Below, piece by piece: positions 27,416 through 35,874 of a DNA stretch of 64,000 nt (within the stretch, counting starts at the first letter, position 1; each line of letters opens with the position of its first letter). Under the pieces are notes generated by a model. That model was not told the DNA's origin and searched no databases. It saw nothing but the letters and a program-made list of their open reading frames with translations. Position numbers and translations under genes: made by a program. This DNA is from Gemmatimonadota bacterium (GTDB lineage: Bacteria > Gemmatimonadota > Gemmatimonadetes > Gemmatimonadales > Gemmatimonadaceae). The DNA lies in assembly GCA_027622655.1 (NCBI GenBank), contig JAQBYI010000002.1:34833-98832 (forward strand), given 5' to 3'.

Positions 27416-28383
27416 GAGAACGCGACGCGTCCATCGCGGGCGCGGGGTTTGGCATTTCGGTCGGGCACGCAACCGATGTAGCCGGTGCGACGGGGTGCAC
27501 GGTCATACGCGGCACCGACGGCCCGCTCAGGGCGAGCGCCTTCGCTTTTGGTCGCGCCACCGGCACTCGCGAGTCCGCACTGCTTGAGCCGTGGGCTTCG
27601 AACGATCGAATCGATGCCGTGCTGCTTACAGGCGGGAGCGCATATGGACTCGACGCCGCGGCAGGGGTCATGCGCTGGATGGAGGAGCGTGGCCGGGGCT
27701 ACGCCATTGCGGGAGGGGTCGTTCCCATCGTGCCAGCCGCAGTCGTGTTCGATCTGGCGCCGCTCGGAGCGTTCACCGCGCGTCCAACCGCCGACATGGC
27801 GTACGATGCCTGCGACCGCGCCACTCCGTCGGGCTGGGAAGAGGGAAGTGTCGGAGCGGGAACGGGGTGCACGGTTGGCAAACTGTACGGTCCGAAATTC
27901 GCGATGAAGGGCGGGGTTGGCGTCGGCGTGGCTGGAACGGACCTGATGGCCTGCGCCGTGACGGTCGTCAACGCCGTGGGGCACGTGCGCGGGATGGACG
28001 GCACTATTATCGCCGGCCCGCGTCACCCGACGCGCGGACTCGTGGACAGCGAACTCGAGGGATCCATGCACGGGTTCTTTGGATCGCCCGCCGAGAACAC
28101 GACGATTTCGCTGGTGGCGCTAAATCACTCGTTCTCGAAAGTTGAGCTGCATCGCATTGCGCGCGCCGCGAGTGCTGCGCACGCGCGAAGGATTGGGCCC
28201 GCGGGCACCAGCTATGACGGCGACGTGGTATTCGCGGTGGCGCCGTCCGATCGGCCGGCCGGCGACCCGGTCCGCGCCGAGATTGTCGCTACGAAGGCGC
28301 TCGAAGAAGCCATCGTTCGGGCCGTCATGCTGGCCAAGGGCCGCGACGGCGTGCCGGGAAGGCTGGACTCAGCGACGGAGTGA
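27373..28383 (+). CDS. P1 family peptidase (S58, DmpA/NylC-like)
   Basis: 336 aa from GTG 27373; a TTG at 27412 that overlaps the zinc-ribbon stop (TTGA) is an equally good start and lies nearer the first conserved motif, I-S-V-G-H-A-T-D. Family motifs are G-A-T-G-C-T-V-I, L-T-G-G-S-A-Y-G-L-D-A-A-A-G-V, G-S-V-G-A-G-T-G-C-T-V-G-K and the self-cleavage region A-E-N-T-T-I-S-L-V-A. As in NylC, cleavage between N242 and T243 should free Thr as the nucleophile, giving alpha and beta chains. Relatives are aminopeptidases or amidases. No signal peptide. It converges with the next gene over 30 bp. Confidence 0.88.
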   Translation: MPGESGIDVGTGRLRERDASIAGAGFGISVGHATDVAGATGCTVIRGTDGPLRASAFAFGRATGTRESALLEPWASNDRIDAVLLTGGSAYGLDAAAGVMRWMEERGRGYAIAGGVVPIVPAAVVFDLAPLGAFTARPTADMAYDACDRATPSGWEEGSVGAGTGCTVGKLYGPKFAMKGGVGVGVAGTDLMACAVTVVNAVGHVRGMDGTIIAGPRHPTRGLVDSELEGSMHGFFGSPAENTTISLVALNHSFSKVELHRIARAASAAHARRIGPAGTSYDGDVVFAVAPSDRPAGDPVRAEIVATKALEEAIVRAVMLAKGRDGVPGRLDSATE

Positions 28384-28413
28384 CGCGGCTCCGCTAGCGG
28401 CTCAGCTGGCGGC

Positions 28414-28836
28414 TCAGCTGACGAGCCCGTGCACCGGCCGGGCCGGCGTGCCGAGTCGAACGTGCAGGTACAGTTCGGACCGGAGCTCGCCATCGAGTTC
28501 GATGCGCATCGAGTGCGTTCCCGCCTCCTGGATCGGCAGGTCAATCGCCGCGATCACCGGTATGTCGACCTCGACCGCGCCGGGTGGCGGTGTACCGACC
28601 TCCACTTCGCCCGACGACGACCAGATTTCATCGCCGTTCGGTCCGACCCACCCAAACGACAGCGTGTGAAGGCCCACGTCCTCGTGATCGGCCTTGAGCC
28701 GAACCACGAGCGTGGCCCGCGGATGAACAGCCGGCAGCGAGCCAATCTGCAGGGCGTCGAACACGCCGAGCACGTTGAGTTTGCCCTCCTGCGAGAGGTT
28801 GGCGGCATCGGCGAATAGCGCGAACGAGATGTGCAT
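28414..28836 (-). CDS. conserved protein of unknown function (DUF6941-like)
   Basis: 140 aa, ATG at 28836. It starts with H-I-S-F-A-L-F-A-D-A-A and K-L-N-V-L-G-V-F-D-A-L, the pattern I associate with the family listed as DUF6941; the name is from memory. The rest alternates short beta strands (V-V-R-L-K-A-D, S-F-G-W-V-G-P-N-G, M-R-I-E-L-D-G-E-L-R), suggesting a beta sandwich. There is no leader or membrane helix. The role is unknown. It is a single gene with an apparently leaderless promoter. Confidence 0.75.
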   Translation of the reverse strand: MHISFALFADAANLSQEGKLNVLGVFDALQIGSLPAVHPRATLVVRLKADHEDVGLHTLSFGWVGPNGDEIWSSSGEVEVGTPPPGAVEVDIPVIAAIDLPIQEAGTHSMRIELDGELRSELYLHVRLGTPARPVHGLVS

Positions 28837-28848
28837 CGGCGGATATTA
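28837..28848 (-). promoter_or_regulatory. -10 box placing transcription start at the ATG (leaderless)
   Basis: Minus strand TAATAT (28848-28843) followed by exactly six bases CCGCCG and then the ATG of the 140-aa gene. No convincing -35 is present. The rest of the 175-bp gap to the EamA gene shows nothing clear. Confidence 0.4.
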
Positions 28849-29011
28849 AGGCCTGAGCACTCCCTCGGCGAGCGATGCCGGCGAAGGATCGTCTGGCCGC
28901 AGCGCGCCCCCACTGTAATTTCATTATTGGCGCGGCGTGCCCATACGACGCCGCAACGTGCGACCGCGTCGCGATCGTGCGATGCCAACCCTCGTTCCCC
29001 GTATCGTCCAG

Positions 29012-29944
29012 ATGACAGCACCGGCCGCCATGAGCGCGGAAACTCGTCGTACCGTGCGCTCGACCGAACTTGGCCTCGTCGTAATGGCTCTGATATGGGG
29101 CCTGAACTTCGCAGTGCTCAAGTACGGGACAACCGTGCTCGAGCCGATCGCGTACAACGCGATCCGAATGAGCCTTGGCACGGTGGTCCTCCTTGGCGTG
29201 GCATGTGCGATGGCGCCTCTGCCCTCACGGCGTGATATCGCAAAGTTGATGCTTCTGGGCATCCTTGGTCACGGCGTCTATCAGGGGCTGTTCATCAATG
29301 GGCTCGCGCTGACGCGCGCCGGAACGGCGGCACTCGTCGTTGCAGCGGCCCCGGCAGTCATCGCGATCGTAGGACGTGCGCTCGGCGTGGAACGGATCAC
29401 ACGGCGGTCCGTATTCGGCATCGCCATGTCGTTGATCGGTGTCGCAATCGTCGTGCTCGGCTCGGCGCGGAATGAGGTCGGAGCCGAAGGAGATGTCCGT
29501 GGCGACCTCCTGATTCTGTGTTCTGTTGTGGCGTGGGCGTTCTACACGACATTTCTCGGTCCGTACACCACGCGTATCCGTGGCATGCACATCGCTGGGT
29601 GGACGTTGCTTGGCGGAACCATCCCCATCATCATCGTCGCGACGCCCGCGTTGCTCCGGACCAGCTTTGCCGACATCGCGCCGCTGACATGGGGTGCGAT
29701 AGCGTACTCCGGCCTGGGCGCGATTGGCCTTGCCTACCTGTTCTGGTACCGCGGCGTTCGGGTCCTGGGGTCGACGCGCACGTCGATGTACGCGCAGTTG
29801 CAGCCGCTGATCGGGCTGCTGGCGGCGTGGCCGCTGATCGGTGAGAAACCAACCGCGTGGCAGATCGCCGGCTCGGCGGCGGTGATGTCCGGTTTGTTGC
29901 TGACCCGCGTGCCGCACACGGCCGAACCGGCGCACGGGGAATGA
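29012..29944 (+). CDS. EamA/DMT-family transporter
   Basis: About 310 aa. Ten hydrophobic helices are arranged as two EamA halves: the first begins E-L-G-L-V-V-M-A-L-I-W-G-L-N-F and the second D-L-L-I-L-C-S-V-V-A-W-A-F-Y-T. The second half ends L-G-S-T-R-T-S-M-Y-A-Q-L-Q-P-L, then L-I-G-E-K-P-T-A-W-Q-I-A-G, highly typical of drug/metabolite exporters (RhaT/YdcZ-like). The substrate cannot be assigned. The start is uncertain: ATGs at 28982, 29012 and 29030 are all possible and none has a good ribosome-binding site. It overlaps the HAD gene by 4 bp (ATGA). Confidence 0.88.
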   Translation: MTAPAAMSAETRRTVRSTELGLVVMALIWGLNFAVLKYGTTVLEPIAYNAIRMSLGTVVLLGVACAMAPLPSRRDIAKLMLLGILGHGVYQGLFINGLALTRAGTAALVVAAAPAVIAIVGRALGVERITRRSVFGIAMSLIGVAIVVLGSARNEVGAEGDVRGDLLILCSVVAWAFYTTFLGPYTTRIRGMHIAGWTLLGGTIPIIIVATPALLRTSFADIAPLTWGAIAYSGLGAIGLAYLFWYRGVRVLGSTRTSMYAQLQPLIGLLAAWPLIGEKPTAWQIAGSAAVMSGLLLTRVPHTAEPAHGE

Positions 29945-30636
29945 AGATCGCGCTGTTCGACATCGACGGCACGATTCTCCTCGCGCACGGAGCGGGGCGG
30001 CGGTCGATGGAGCGTGCGCTGGTCGCGGTTACGGGAACGGCCGGCCCGGGCGGGCAGCACTATGCCGGCAAGACCGATCGCCAGATCGTTCGCGAAGCGA
30101 TGCGCTCGTCCGGATTTTCCGACGCCGACGTGGACGCGCGCATGGCCGACATACTCGAGATCTATCTTGGCGGGCTCTCAGCTGAACTCGAAGCGCAGGA
30201 GCAGGAGCGAATCGACGTGCTGCCGGGGGTCCGCGAGCTGCTCGACGCTTGCGATGCGCACGCCGGTATTGTGCTCGGTCTGCTCACCGGAAACCTCGTT
30301 ACGGGCGCCGGGCACAAGCTGCGCGCGGTTGGGGTCGACATCCAGCGATTCGCCGTCGGGGCGTTCGGCAGCGACCACGAAGATCGGCCGGCGCTCGCCG
30401 CGCTCGCCCGCGACCGCGCGTGTGCACATCTCGGTCGCGAAGTTCACGCAAGTTCATGCGTCGTGATCGGCGACACGCCGGCAGACGTGGCGTGCGGACA
30501 GGCAATCGGCGCACGCACGATCGCCGTAGCAACCGGCAACTTCACTATCGACGAACTACGCCAGTGCGATCCTCACGTTGTGTTTGCCGACCTGAGCGAC
30601 ACGACCGCGGTAATGGAAGCGATCGTTGATGGCTGA
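29941..30636 (+). CDS. HAD-superfamily phosphatase
   Basis: 231 aa from ATG 29941 in ATGA overlap with the transporter stop. HAD motif I is at the N-terminus (L-F-D-I-D-G-T-I-L), motif II at L-L-T-G-N, and motif III/IV at V-V-I-G-D-T-P-A-D-V-A-C-G. The cap between motif I and II is helical (C1), as in phosphoglycolate-phosphatase-like enzymes. A phosphoglycolate phosphatase would fit the GlcDEF operon of the same window, but the substrate cannot be read from sequence. It overlaps the carboxypeptidase gene by 8 bp. Confidence 0.88.
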   Translation: MKIALFDIDGTILLAHGAGRRSMERALVAVTGTAGPGGQHYAGKTDRQIVREAMRSSGFSDADVDARMADILEIYLGGLSAELEAQEQERIDVLPGVRELLDACDAHAGIVLGLLTGNLVTGAGHKLRAVGVDIQRFAVGAFGSDHEDRPALAALARDRACAHLGREVHASSCVVIGDTPADVACGQAIGARTIAVATGNFTIDELRQCDPHVVFADLSDTTAVMEAIVDG

Positions 30637-33250
30637 CAACGGCGAGCGGTTCGACCTGCCGGAGTTCACGCGCTCGCTGCGCGGGTTCGCGTCCGTAGAG
30701 GCGGTCGGTCGCGCATCGCACGAAACTGTGTTCGGCCCGCTCCTTGCCGCACGGCGTTCTGCAGCCCGAGTAGAGGCGCCAGAGGCACGCGCTGCAGCGT
30801 TCGACGCAGACCGACTGCGGCGGGGATTGCTCGACGCGATTGCCACAATCGCAGCGGACCGTTCCGGCAGCGACGCCGCAACGCGGCGGGCGCTCGAAGC
30901 CCGGCTCGAGGAATCCGCCGGCCTGGCTCTTCGCGCACTCGACGTCATCGGCCAACGGGCCGAAGTACTTCGAGGGGCGTCCGCGGCGGACCGCCAGTCA
31001 GCATGGGCCGAGTGGTGCGACGCCGTGCAAGGTCTGTTCGATCAGGTTGACGGATTCTGGCTTTCAGTCGATCTCGTCGCCCCGCCGCCGCGTCGCGGGT
31101 CAGGGAGTAGGCGCTTGGGGGCCGTGTTGATCGCCACGCTCGTGCTGCACGGCGGCGCACTTGGGGCGCAGCGTGTCACGGTTCGCATTGAGGCGCGACC
31201 CGATTCGCTGATCGCCGCCGGCTTCGACGTTGTCGGTTCCGAACCCGGCGGTACGTTGGTCGTGGCTTCACCCGATGAGCGGGCGCGACTCGACGCCTTG
31301 GGGTTCCGTACCAACGCCGTGATCATTCCGCGCGCTGCCGGACGCGCCGATGCGCAGGCAATGCCCACTATCTACCGAAGTTTCGACGATCCGATTCGTG
31401 GAATCCGGAGCTGGGTGGACTCGATTGCGGCGGCGAACCCGAGAGTCACGGTGGACACCATCGGATTGTCATTCGAGGGACGCCCACTTCTCGCGATCAA
31501 GATTGGGCCTGCTGGCGATATCCCGACACGGCCCAACGCGCTATTCGTGGCGACCTATCACGCCCGCGAATGGGCCGCCACCGAGACGGCGCTCAGGCTC
31601 GTGAAGTGGCTGGCCGCGCCACCGGGAGGCGACGCGCGACGTGACTCGCTCGTGCAGGGACGTGACATCTGGGTCATCCCGGTCGCGAACCCCGACGGCT
31701 ACCAGTACACCTTTGACGTCGATCGACTCTGGCGAAAGACCCGTTCGCCGCAGGGCGTTAGTGGCACCGGTGTGGACATGAATCGGAATCACTCAGTCCA
31801 TTGGGCTTTTGATAACCAAGGATCGTCGTCTTTCCCTGGTTCTGACATATTCCGCGGTCCAGCGCCGGCTTCAGAAAGCGAGACCTCAAGTATCGAGGCG
31901 TTTCACGCCGCGCACCCGCCGGTCGTCGCGATGAGCTACCACACATTCTCCGGTCTTCTCTTGTATCCGCCGGGTCACCGCTACGGTGAATTGCCGGCCG
32001 ATCTACCGGTCTACCAGGTGCTCGGCGGAAGCAACCAGAGAAGCGCGGTCACCGATCGGCTTCCCGGATCCATTCGAAGCGCGTACGCTCCGGGTCCTGG
32101 GTGGCAACTCTACACCACGAATGGCGACTACACCGATTTCGCCGCGACGCGCCACGGGGCAATCGCGTTCACGACGGAACTTACGAGCGGCTATGGCCCG
32201 GCAGGCTACTACGGCTTTGAGTTCCCGGACGACGACGTGCTGCTCGAACAGCTCTTTCAGGACAACCTGCCGTTCGCGCTTGATCTGCTCGATGCTGCGG
32301 CCGATCCGACGAATTTCGTCAGCGCCAACACTGGTGGCAGGGCGGAAATGGTTCGCCTCGAAAGCATATCGCCGGACATCCGCGCGACAGTGCCTGCGCC
32401 CAGCGCCGCGACCGCGACGGTATCGCTGAGTGCCTCGCTGACCTTCCGCGTCGACAGCGGGGCCGGAGGCCGATACTTCCGTCGCATTGTGGCCTCCGAA
32501 ACCGGGCGGCCCGCTGCTTTCAGCCTCACGGTGAACGGCGTGAAGTCGTCGTATCGCGTTCTCGCCGTTTCGGGCGCCGAAACAGCCGACGCGCCGTGGA
32601 CCGCTGAGGGATTCGCGCGCGACACGATATTTGCACGCGCAGGAACCGGATCGTGGCTCGGCACGCGCGGGACGCTTACTTCGCCGGCCGTTGTCGTTCC
32701 GGCCGACGCTGATACCGTTTCACTTGTCTATTGGACGGCACACGTCGCGAGTGGATTCTCGCCGAACCCTTCGGGCTCCGTGTACTTGAGCACCGATGGC
32801 GGACAGTCGTGGTCCGCTGTCCATGTTGTCCGAGGCTCAGCACCTGTGTTCTACACGGATGGCGTGATGATCAACGGAGTAAAAGGTAAAACTATCGCCG
32901 TCCGGTTCACGTCCGACGGTATGCCATGGCGGCTTGATGAGATTGCACTCGTCGCTCACAGCCCGGTGACCGCGACACAGATCGCGGGTGGCCCGCAACT
33001 GCGGCCGAGTGAGAATCCGGTGCGGTCGGGTTCGGTGAGGTTCGCGTGGCCATTCGGCACTGAGGCCGGAGAGCTTATCGCGTACGACATCTCCGGCCGC
33101 GAAGTCTGGCGCCGACACGTTGATTCGGGCGCTTCACAGACCTGGGAAGTCGCGTCTCTCGGTGTCGGAAACGGCGTCTACATCATCGTTGCCCGGGCCT
33201 CCGGCGGTGTGGCACAGCTCAAGCTCTTCGTTGCGAGGCGCGCGCCGTGA
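30629..33250 (+). CDS. M14 zinc carboxypeptidase with N-terminal extension and T9SS-like C-terminal domain
   Basis: 873 aa from ATG 30629. Residues 1-~155 are a soluble, helical, Ala/Arg-rich domain of unknown type. A signal-peptide-like segment follows (L-I-A-T-L-V-L-H-G-G-A-L-G-A-Q, ~167-181). The M14 carboxypeptidase domain has zinc ligands H311 and E314 (H-A-R-E), third ligand H438 (S-Y-H-T) and catalytic E517 (T-T-E-L-T-S-G). A C-terminal ~80-residue beta domain starts near E795 (E-N-P-V-R-S-G, I-S-G-R-E-V-W) and ends in K-L-F-V-A-R-R, as in type A T9SS sorting or FlgD-like domains. AGGGAG at 31102-31107 precedes an in-frame TTG at 31115, a likely separate start for the exported peptidase. 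Confidence 0.85.
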   Translation: MADNGERFDLPEFTRSLRGFASVEAVGRASHETVFGPLLAARRSAARVEAPEARAAAFDADRLRRGLLDAIATIAADRSGSDAATRRALEARLEESAGLALRALDVIGQRAEVLRGASAADRQSAWAEWCDAVQGLFDQVDGFWLSVDLVAPPPRRGSGSRRLGAVLIATLVLHGGALGAQRVTVRIEARPDSLIAAGFDVVGSEPGGTLVVASPDERARLDALGFRTNAVIIPRAAGRADAQAMPTIYRSFDDPIRGIRSWVDSIAAANPRVTVDTIGLSFEGRPLLAIKIGPAGDIPTRPNALFVATYHAREWAATETALRLVKWLAAPPGGDARRDSLVQGRDIWVIPVANPDGYQYTFDVDRLWRKTRSPQGVSGTGVDMNRNHSVHWAFDNQGSSSFPGSDIFRGPAPASESETSSIEAFHAAHPPVVAMSYHTFSGLLLYPPGHRYGELPADLPVYQVLGGSNQRSAVTDRLPGSIRSAYAPGPGWQLYTTNGDYTDFAATRHGAIAFTTELTSGYGPAGYYGFEFPDDDVLLEQLFQDNLPFALDLLDAAADPTNFVSANTGGRAEMVRLESISPDIRATVPAPSAATATVSLSASLTFRVDSGAGGRYFRRIVASETGRPAAFSLTVNGVKSSYRVLAVSGAETADAPWTAEGFARDTIFARAGTGSWLGTRGTLTSPAVVVPADADTVSLVYWTAHVASGFSPNPSGSVYLSTDGGQSWSAVHVVRGSAPVFYTDGVMINGVKGKTIAVRFTSDGMPWRLDEIALVAHSPVTATQIAGGPQLRPSENPVRSGSVRFAWPFGTEAGELIAYDISGREVWRRHVDSGASQTWEVASLGVGNGVYIIVARASGGVAQLKLFVARRAP

Positions 33251-33630
33251 TCGCCGGAGTCGGGATCGACATGGTTGAGATCGCGCGGATCGAACGGCTT
33301 CTCGCGAGCAAGGGCGCGAGAGCGATTGCGAGGTTGTTTACCGACGGTGAAGTGGACTACTCCAATGCTCGAGCCCGACCGGCCATGCATTTTGCTGCTC
33401 GCCTGGCTGCGAAGGAAGCCGCATTCAAGGCCCTCGCCGGATCCGACGATGCGCGCCTCATTGGCTGGCGCGAAGTGGAGGTTGTATCAAAGCCGGGCGG
33501 GCCGCCATCGCTTGTCCTGCATGGGCGGGCCGAGACTCGTGCGCGTGAGCTTGGCGTGCAAAGGGTGCATCTCAGCTTGACGCACACCGATCAAACCGCT
33601 GCAGCCGTCGTGATTCTCGCCCAACGGTAA
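33247..33630 (+). CDS. acpS: holo-[acyl-carrier-protein] synthase AcpS
   Basis: 127 aa, GTG start in GTGA overlap with the carboxypeptidase stop. I-A-G-V-G-I-D-M-V-E-I-A-R-I at the N-terminus, F-A-A-R-L-A-A-K-E-A-A-F-K-A-L (Mg and CoA site) and L-S-L-T-H-T-D near the C-terminus are the AcpS signature. It moves 4'-phosphopantetheine from CoA to the acyl carrier protein. Length is normal. The motif C-terminal S-L-S-H appears as S-L-T-H, a common variant. Confidence 0.95.
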   Translation: MIAGVGIDMVEIARIERLLASKGARAIARLFTDGEVDYSNARARPAMHFAARLAAKEAAFKALAGSDDARLIGWREVEVVSKPGGPPSLVLHGRAETRARELGVQRVHLSLTHTDQTAAAVVILAQR

Positions 33631-33677
33631 CCGGTCGCTGGCGCAAAACCAGCATTCCCGAGTATTTTACTTCTGAT

Positions 33678-35867
33678 ATGCGTCTGAAGCTTCAACTCTG
33701 TACCCTTGCCGTCTTTACGGCCGCAGGAACTGCCGTGGCGGCGCCCGCGCCGGCGCAGGAGCCTATTGGCAAACGACTGTCGGCTATCGTCGGCGTCGCG
33801 GTCGAGGAGTACGCAAAAGGCGTCGAGGAATCGGGAAGGCTCAAATCGGCGGTCGAGTACGATGAGGCAACCGGATTCCTCCGCGAGGCGCGCGATGTCG
33901 CCGCGCGCCTGACCACGCCGAACGCCGTGGCCGTGCGCACAGCCCTCGACTCACTGTCAGCGGCTGCCGAGCGCCGTGCCGGTCCAACGACGGTTCGCGC
34001 GTTCTACGAAGAGTTTTCAACGGCCCTGGGAGCGGAAGGCGCTCTTGACCTTCCGAGCCGGTTCGTTGACCTCGCGCGTGGAAGGTCGCTCTACGACGCG
34101 AACTGTGCATCATGCCACGGAATCACGGGTCAGGGCGGCCCTCCCGTCCCGGGCGGGCTCGAGCCGCCGGCGATTGGTCGGTCGGATGTGATGCGTGACG
34201 TTTCACCGGCCCTCACATACCGCATCGTGTCTGTTGGTGTCCAAGGCACGGCGATGGTGGGCTGGAGCCAAACGCTCTCGAGCGACGACCGATGGGACGT
34301 GGTGTCGTACGTGAATTCGCTCAGGACAAGTGACGCCGAGCGCCGCCGCGGTAATTCCGTCCTGGCCCGGATCTGCCCTCGCTGTACCGACGCTCCGTCA
34401 CCGGCGCAGTTGTTTGAATGGCAGACTGGTCACAGCGACGCGCAAATCGCGGCGATGTTGCGCGCCGGCGACCCGACGACGGGGCTGGCTGCGTCGGGTC
34501 CGCTGACTGCGTCGGAGGCTGACGCGCTCGTGGCGGCGCTCCATGCGTCCTCTATTGTTGAGCCGGCAGCGCGGGCCCAGGCGACATCGCGCGCGGGGAT
34601 GACCGACCCGCGCGCAGCGGCGAGGAACGTGCTCGTTATGCTCGAAGCCGCCGCATCCGCGGCACGCGCCGGTCGTTCGGCGGCGGCGGTGGACCTGGCG
34701 CTTGACGCATACATAGCGTTCGAGCCTCTCGAGACGAACGCGCGCATGCGTGACCCGGCGCTCGTCGCCAGAATGGAGCGGGAGTTCGCCGACTTCCGCA
34801 GCGCGCTCAAGCGCGACGATCTCAGCGGTGCCGAGAGAATCCTCGTGGTGCTCGAACGCGAAGTGCCGACGATACTCGAACTTGCCGTGGCGTCGTCCAC
34901 GTCGTGGGGCACGTTCCTGGAGTCGTTCCTGATCATTCTGCGCGAGGGTTTTGAAGCGATCCTAGTGCTTGGGGCCGTCGTCGCGTTCCTGATCAAGACG
35001 GGACACCGAAAGCGTGTTCGCGAGATATGGTACGGCTCTCTCGCTGGGGTCGCAGCCAGCGTCGTTCTCGCCGTCCTGTTGCGGACCGTGCTAGCCGCTG
35101 TGCCGGCCAGTCGCGAAGTCATCGAGGGCGTCACGCTCCTGGTAGCCGTGGTCGTGCTGTTTTCCGTCAGCTATTGGTTGTTGTCGAAAGTCGAGTCGGC
35201 AAAGTGGCAACAGTTCATTCGCGAAAAAGTCAACTCTGCGCTTGAACACGGAGGCGGTCTGACCCTGGCGTTCGTCGCCTTTCTCGCAGTCTTCCGCGAG
35301 GGTGCCGAAACGGCGTTGTTCTTTCAGGCCCTCATGTCGCGCAGCGAGGCCAGCCTCGTTCCTGTGTTCGCGGGAATCGGTGCCGGTGGTGCGGCGCTCG
35401 CGGTGACGTTCTCACTTTTCTATCGCTTTGGTGTCCGCATCCCGCTAAGGCCGTTTTTTGCAGTGACGAGCGGACTGCTGTACTGGATGGCCTTCGTGTT
35501 CGCCGGCAAGGGAATCAAGGAGCTGCAGGAGGGCGGCGCGATGACCCGCACGCTGCTGCCGGGATTCCCACAGATCGACTCATTCGGGATTTATCCGACG
35601 GTCGAAACGATTCTCCTGCAGGTCGTGCTCGTCGCACTGCTGTTGGTAGCGCTTTGGCGAACGTTTTTGATCCCGGCAGGTCCTCCCGGCGAATCAAGAG
35701 CCGTTGCCGCGGAACCCGACGAGGGTGCACCGCAGATTCCTCCCGAAGTCGCGGCTCGCCTATCCGAGTTGCAGGTCACCGCCCATCGGCTTCAGGAGCG
35801 CGTGGCTTCGCTGGAAAAGGAAGTCGAGCACGATGCCACGATCCACGGTGAGCGTCACGCCGACTGA
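33678..35867 (+). CDS. cytochrome c - FTR1 iron permease fusion
   Basis: 729 aa. A signal peptide (to A-P-A-Q) precedes a periplasmic helical region, then a c-type cytochrome domain with heme site C143-A-S-C-H147 and probable Met ligand in A-M-V-G-W. More helical sequence (~230-410) follows, then the FTR1 permease with seven membrane helices, including R-E-G-F-E (from 422) and R-E-G-A-E (from 540), the iron-binding R-E-x-x-E motifs. A short coiled coil ends the protein. FTR1 permeases import iron, usually after oxidation by a partner; the fused cytochrome may serve that step. A TATTTT box (33663-33668) lies nine bases before the ATG. Confidence 0.88.
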   Translation: MRLKLQLCTLAVFTAAGTAVAAPAPAQEPIGKRLSAIVGVAVEEYAKGVEESGRLKSAVEYDEATGFLREARDVAARLTTPNAVAVRTALDSLSAAAERRAGPTTVRAFYEEFSTALGAEGALDLPSRFVDLARGRSLYDANCASCHGITGQGGPPVPGGLEPPAIGRSDVMRDVSPALTYRIVSVGVQGTAMVGWSQTLSSDDRWDVVSYVNSLRTSDAERRRGNSVLARICPRCTDAPSPAQLFEWQTGHSDAQIAAMLRAGDPTTGLAASGPLTASEADALVAALHASSIVEPAARAQATSRAGMTDPRAAARNVLVMLEAAASAARAGRSAAAVDLALDAYIAFEPLETNARMRDPALVARMEREFADFRSALKRDDLSGAERILVVLEREVPTILELAVASSTSWGTFLESFLIILREGFEAILVLGAVVAFLIKTGHRKRVREIWYGSLAGVAASVVLAVLLRTVLAAVPASREVIEGVTLLVAVVVLFSVSYWLLSKVESAKWQQFIREKVNSALEHGGGLTLAFVAFLAVFREGAETALFFQALMSRSEASLVPVFAGIGAGGAALAVTFSLFYRFGVRIPLRPFFAVTSGLLYWMAFVFAGKGIKELQEGGAMTRTLLPGFPQIDSFGIYPTVETILLQVVLVALLLVALWRTFLIPAGPPGESRAVAAEPDEGAPQIPPEVAARLSELQVTAHRLQERVASLEKEVEHDATIHGERHAD

Positions 35868-35874
35868 CGGCGAT

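Noticed and set aside
28384..28413. Short repeat of GGCTCAGCTG between convergent genes
   Set aside because: Only two copies and no stem with a T tract, so neither a terminator nor a repeat array could be supported.
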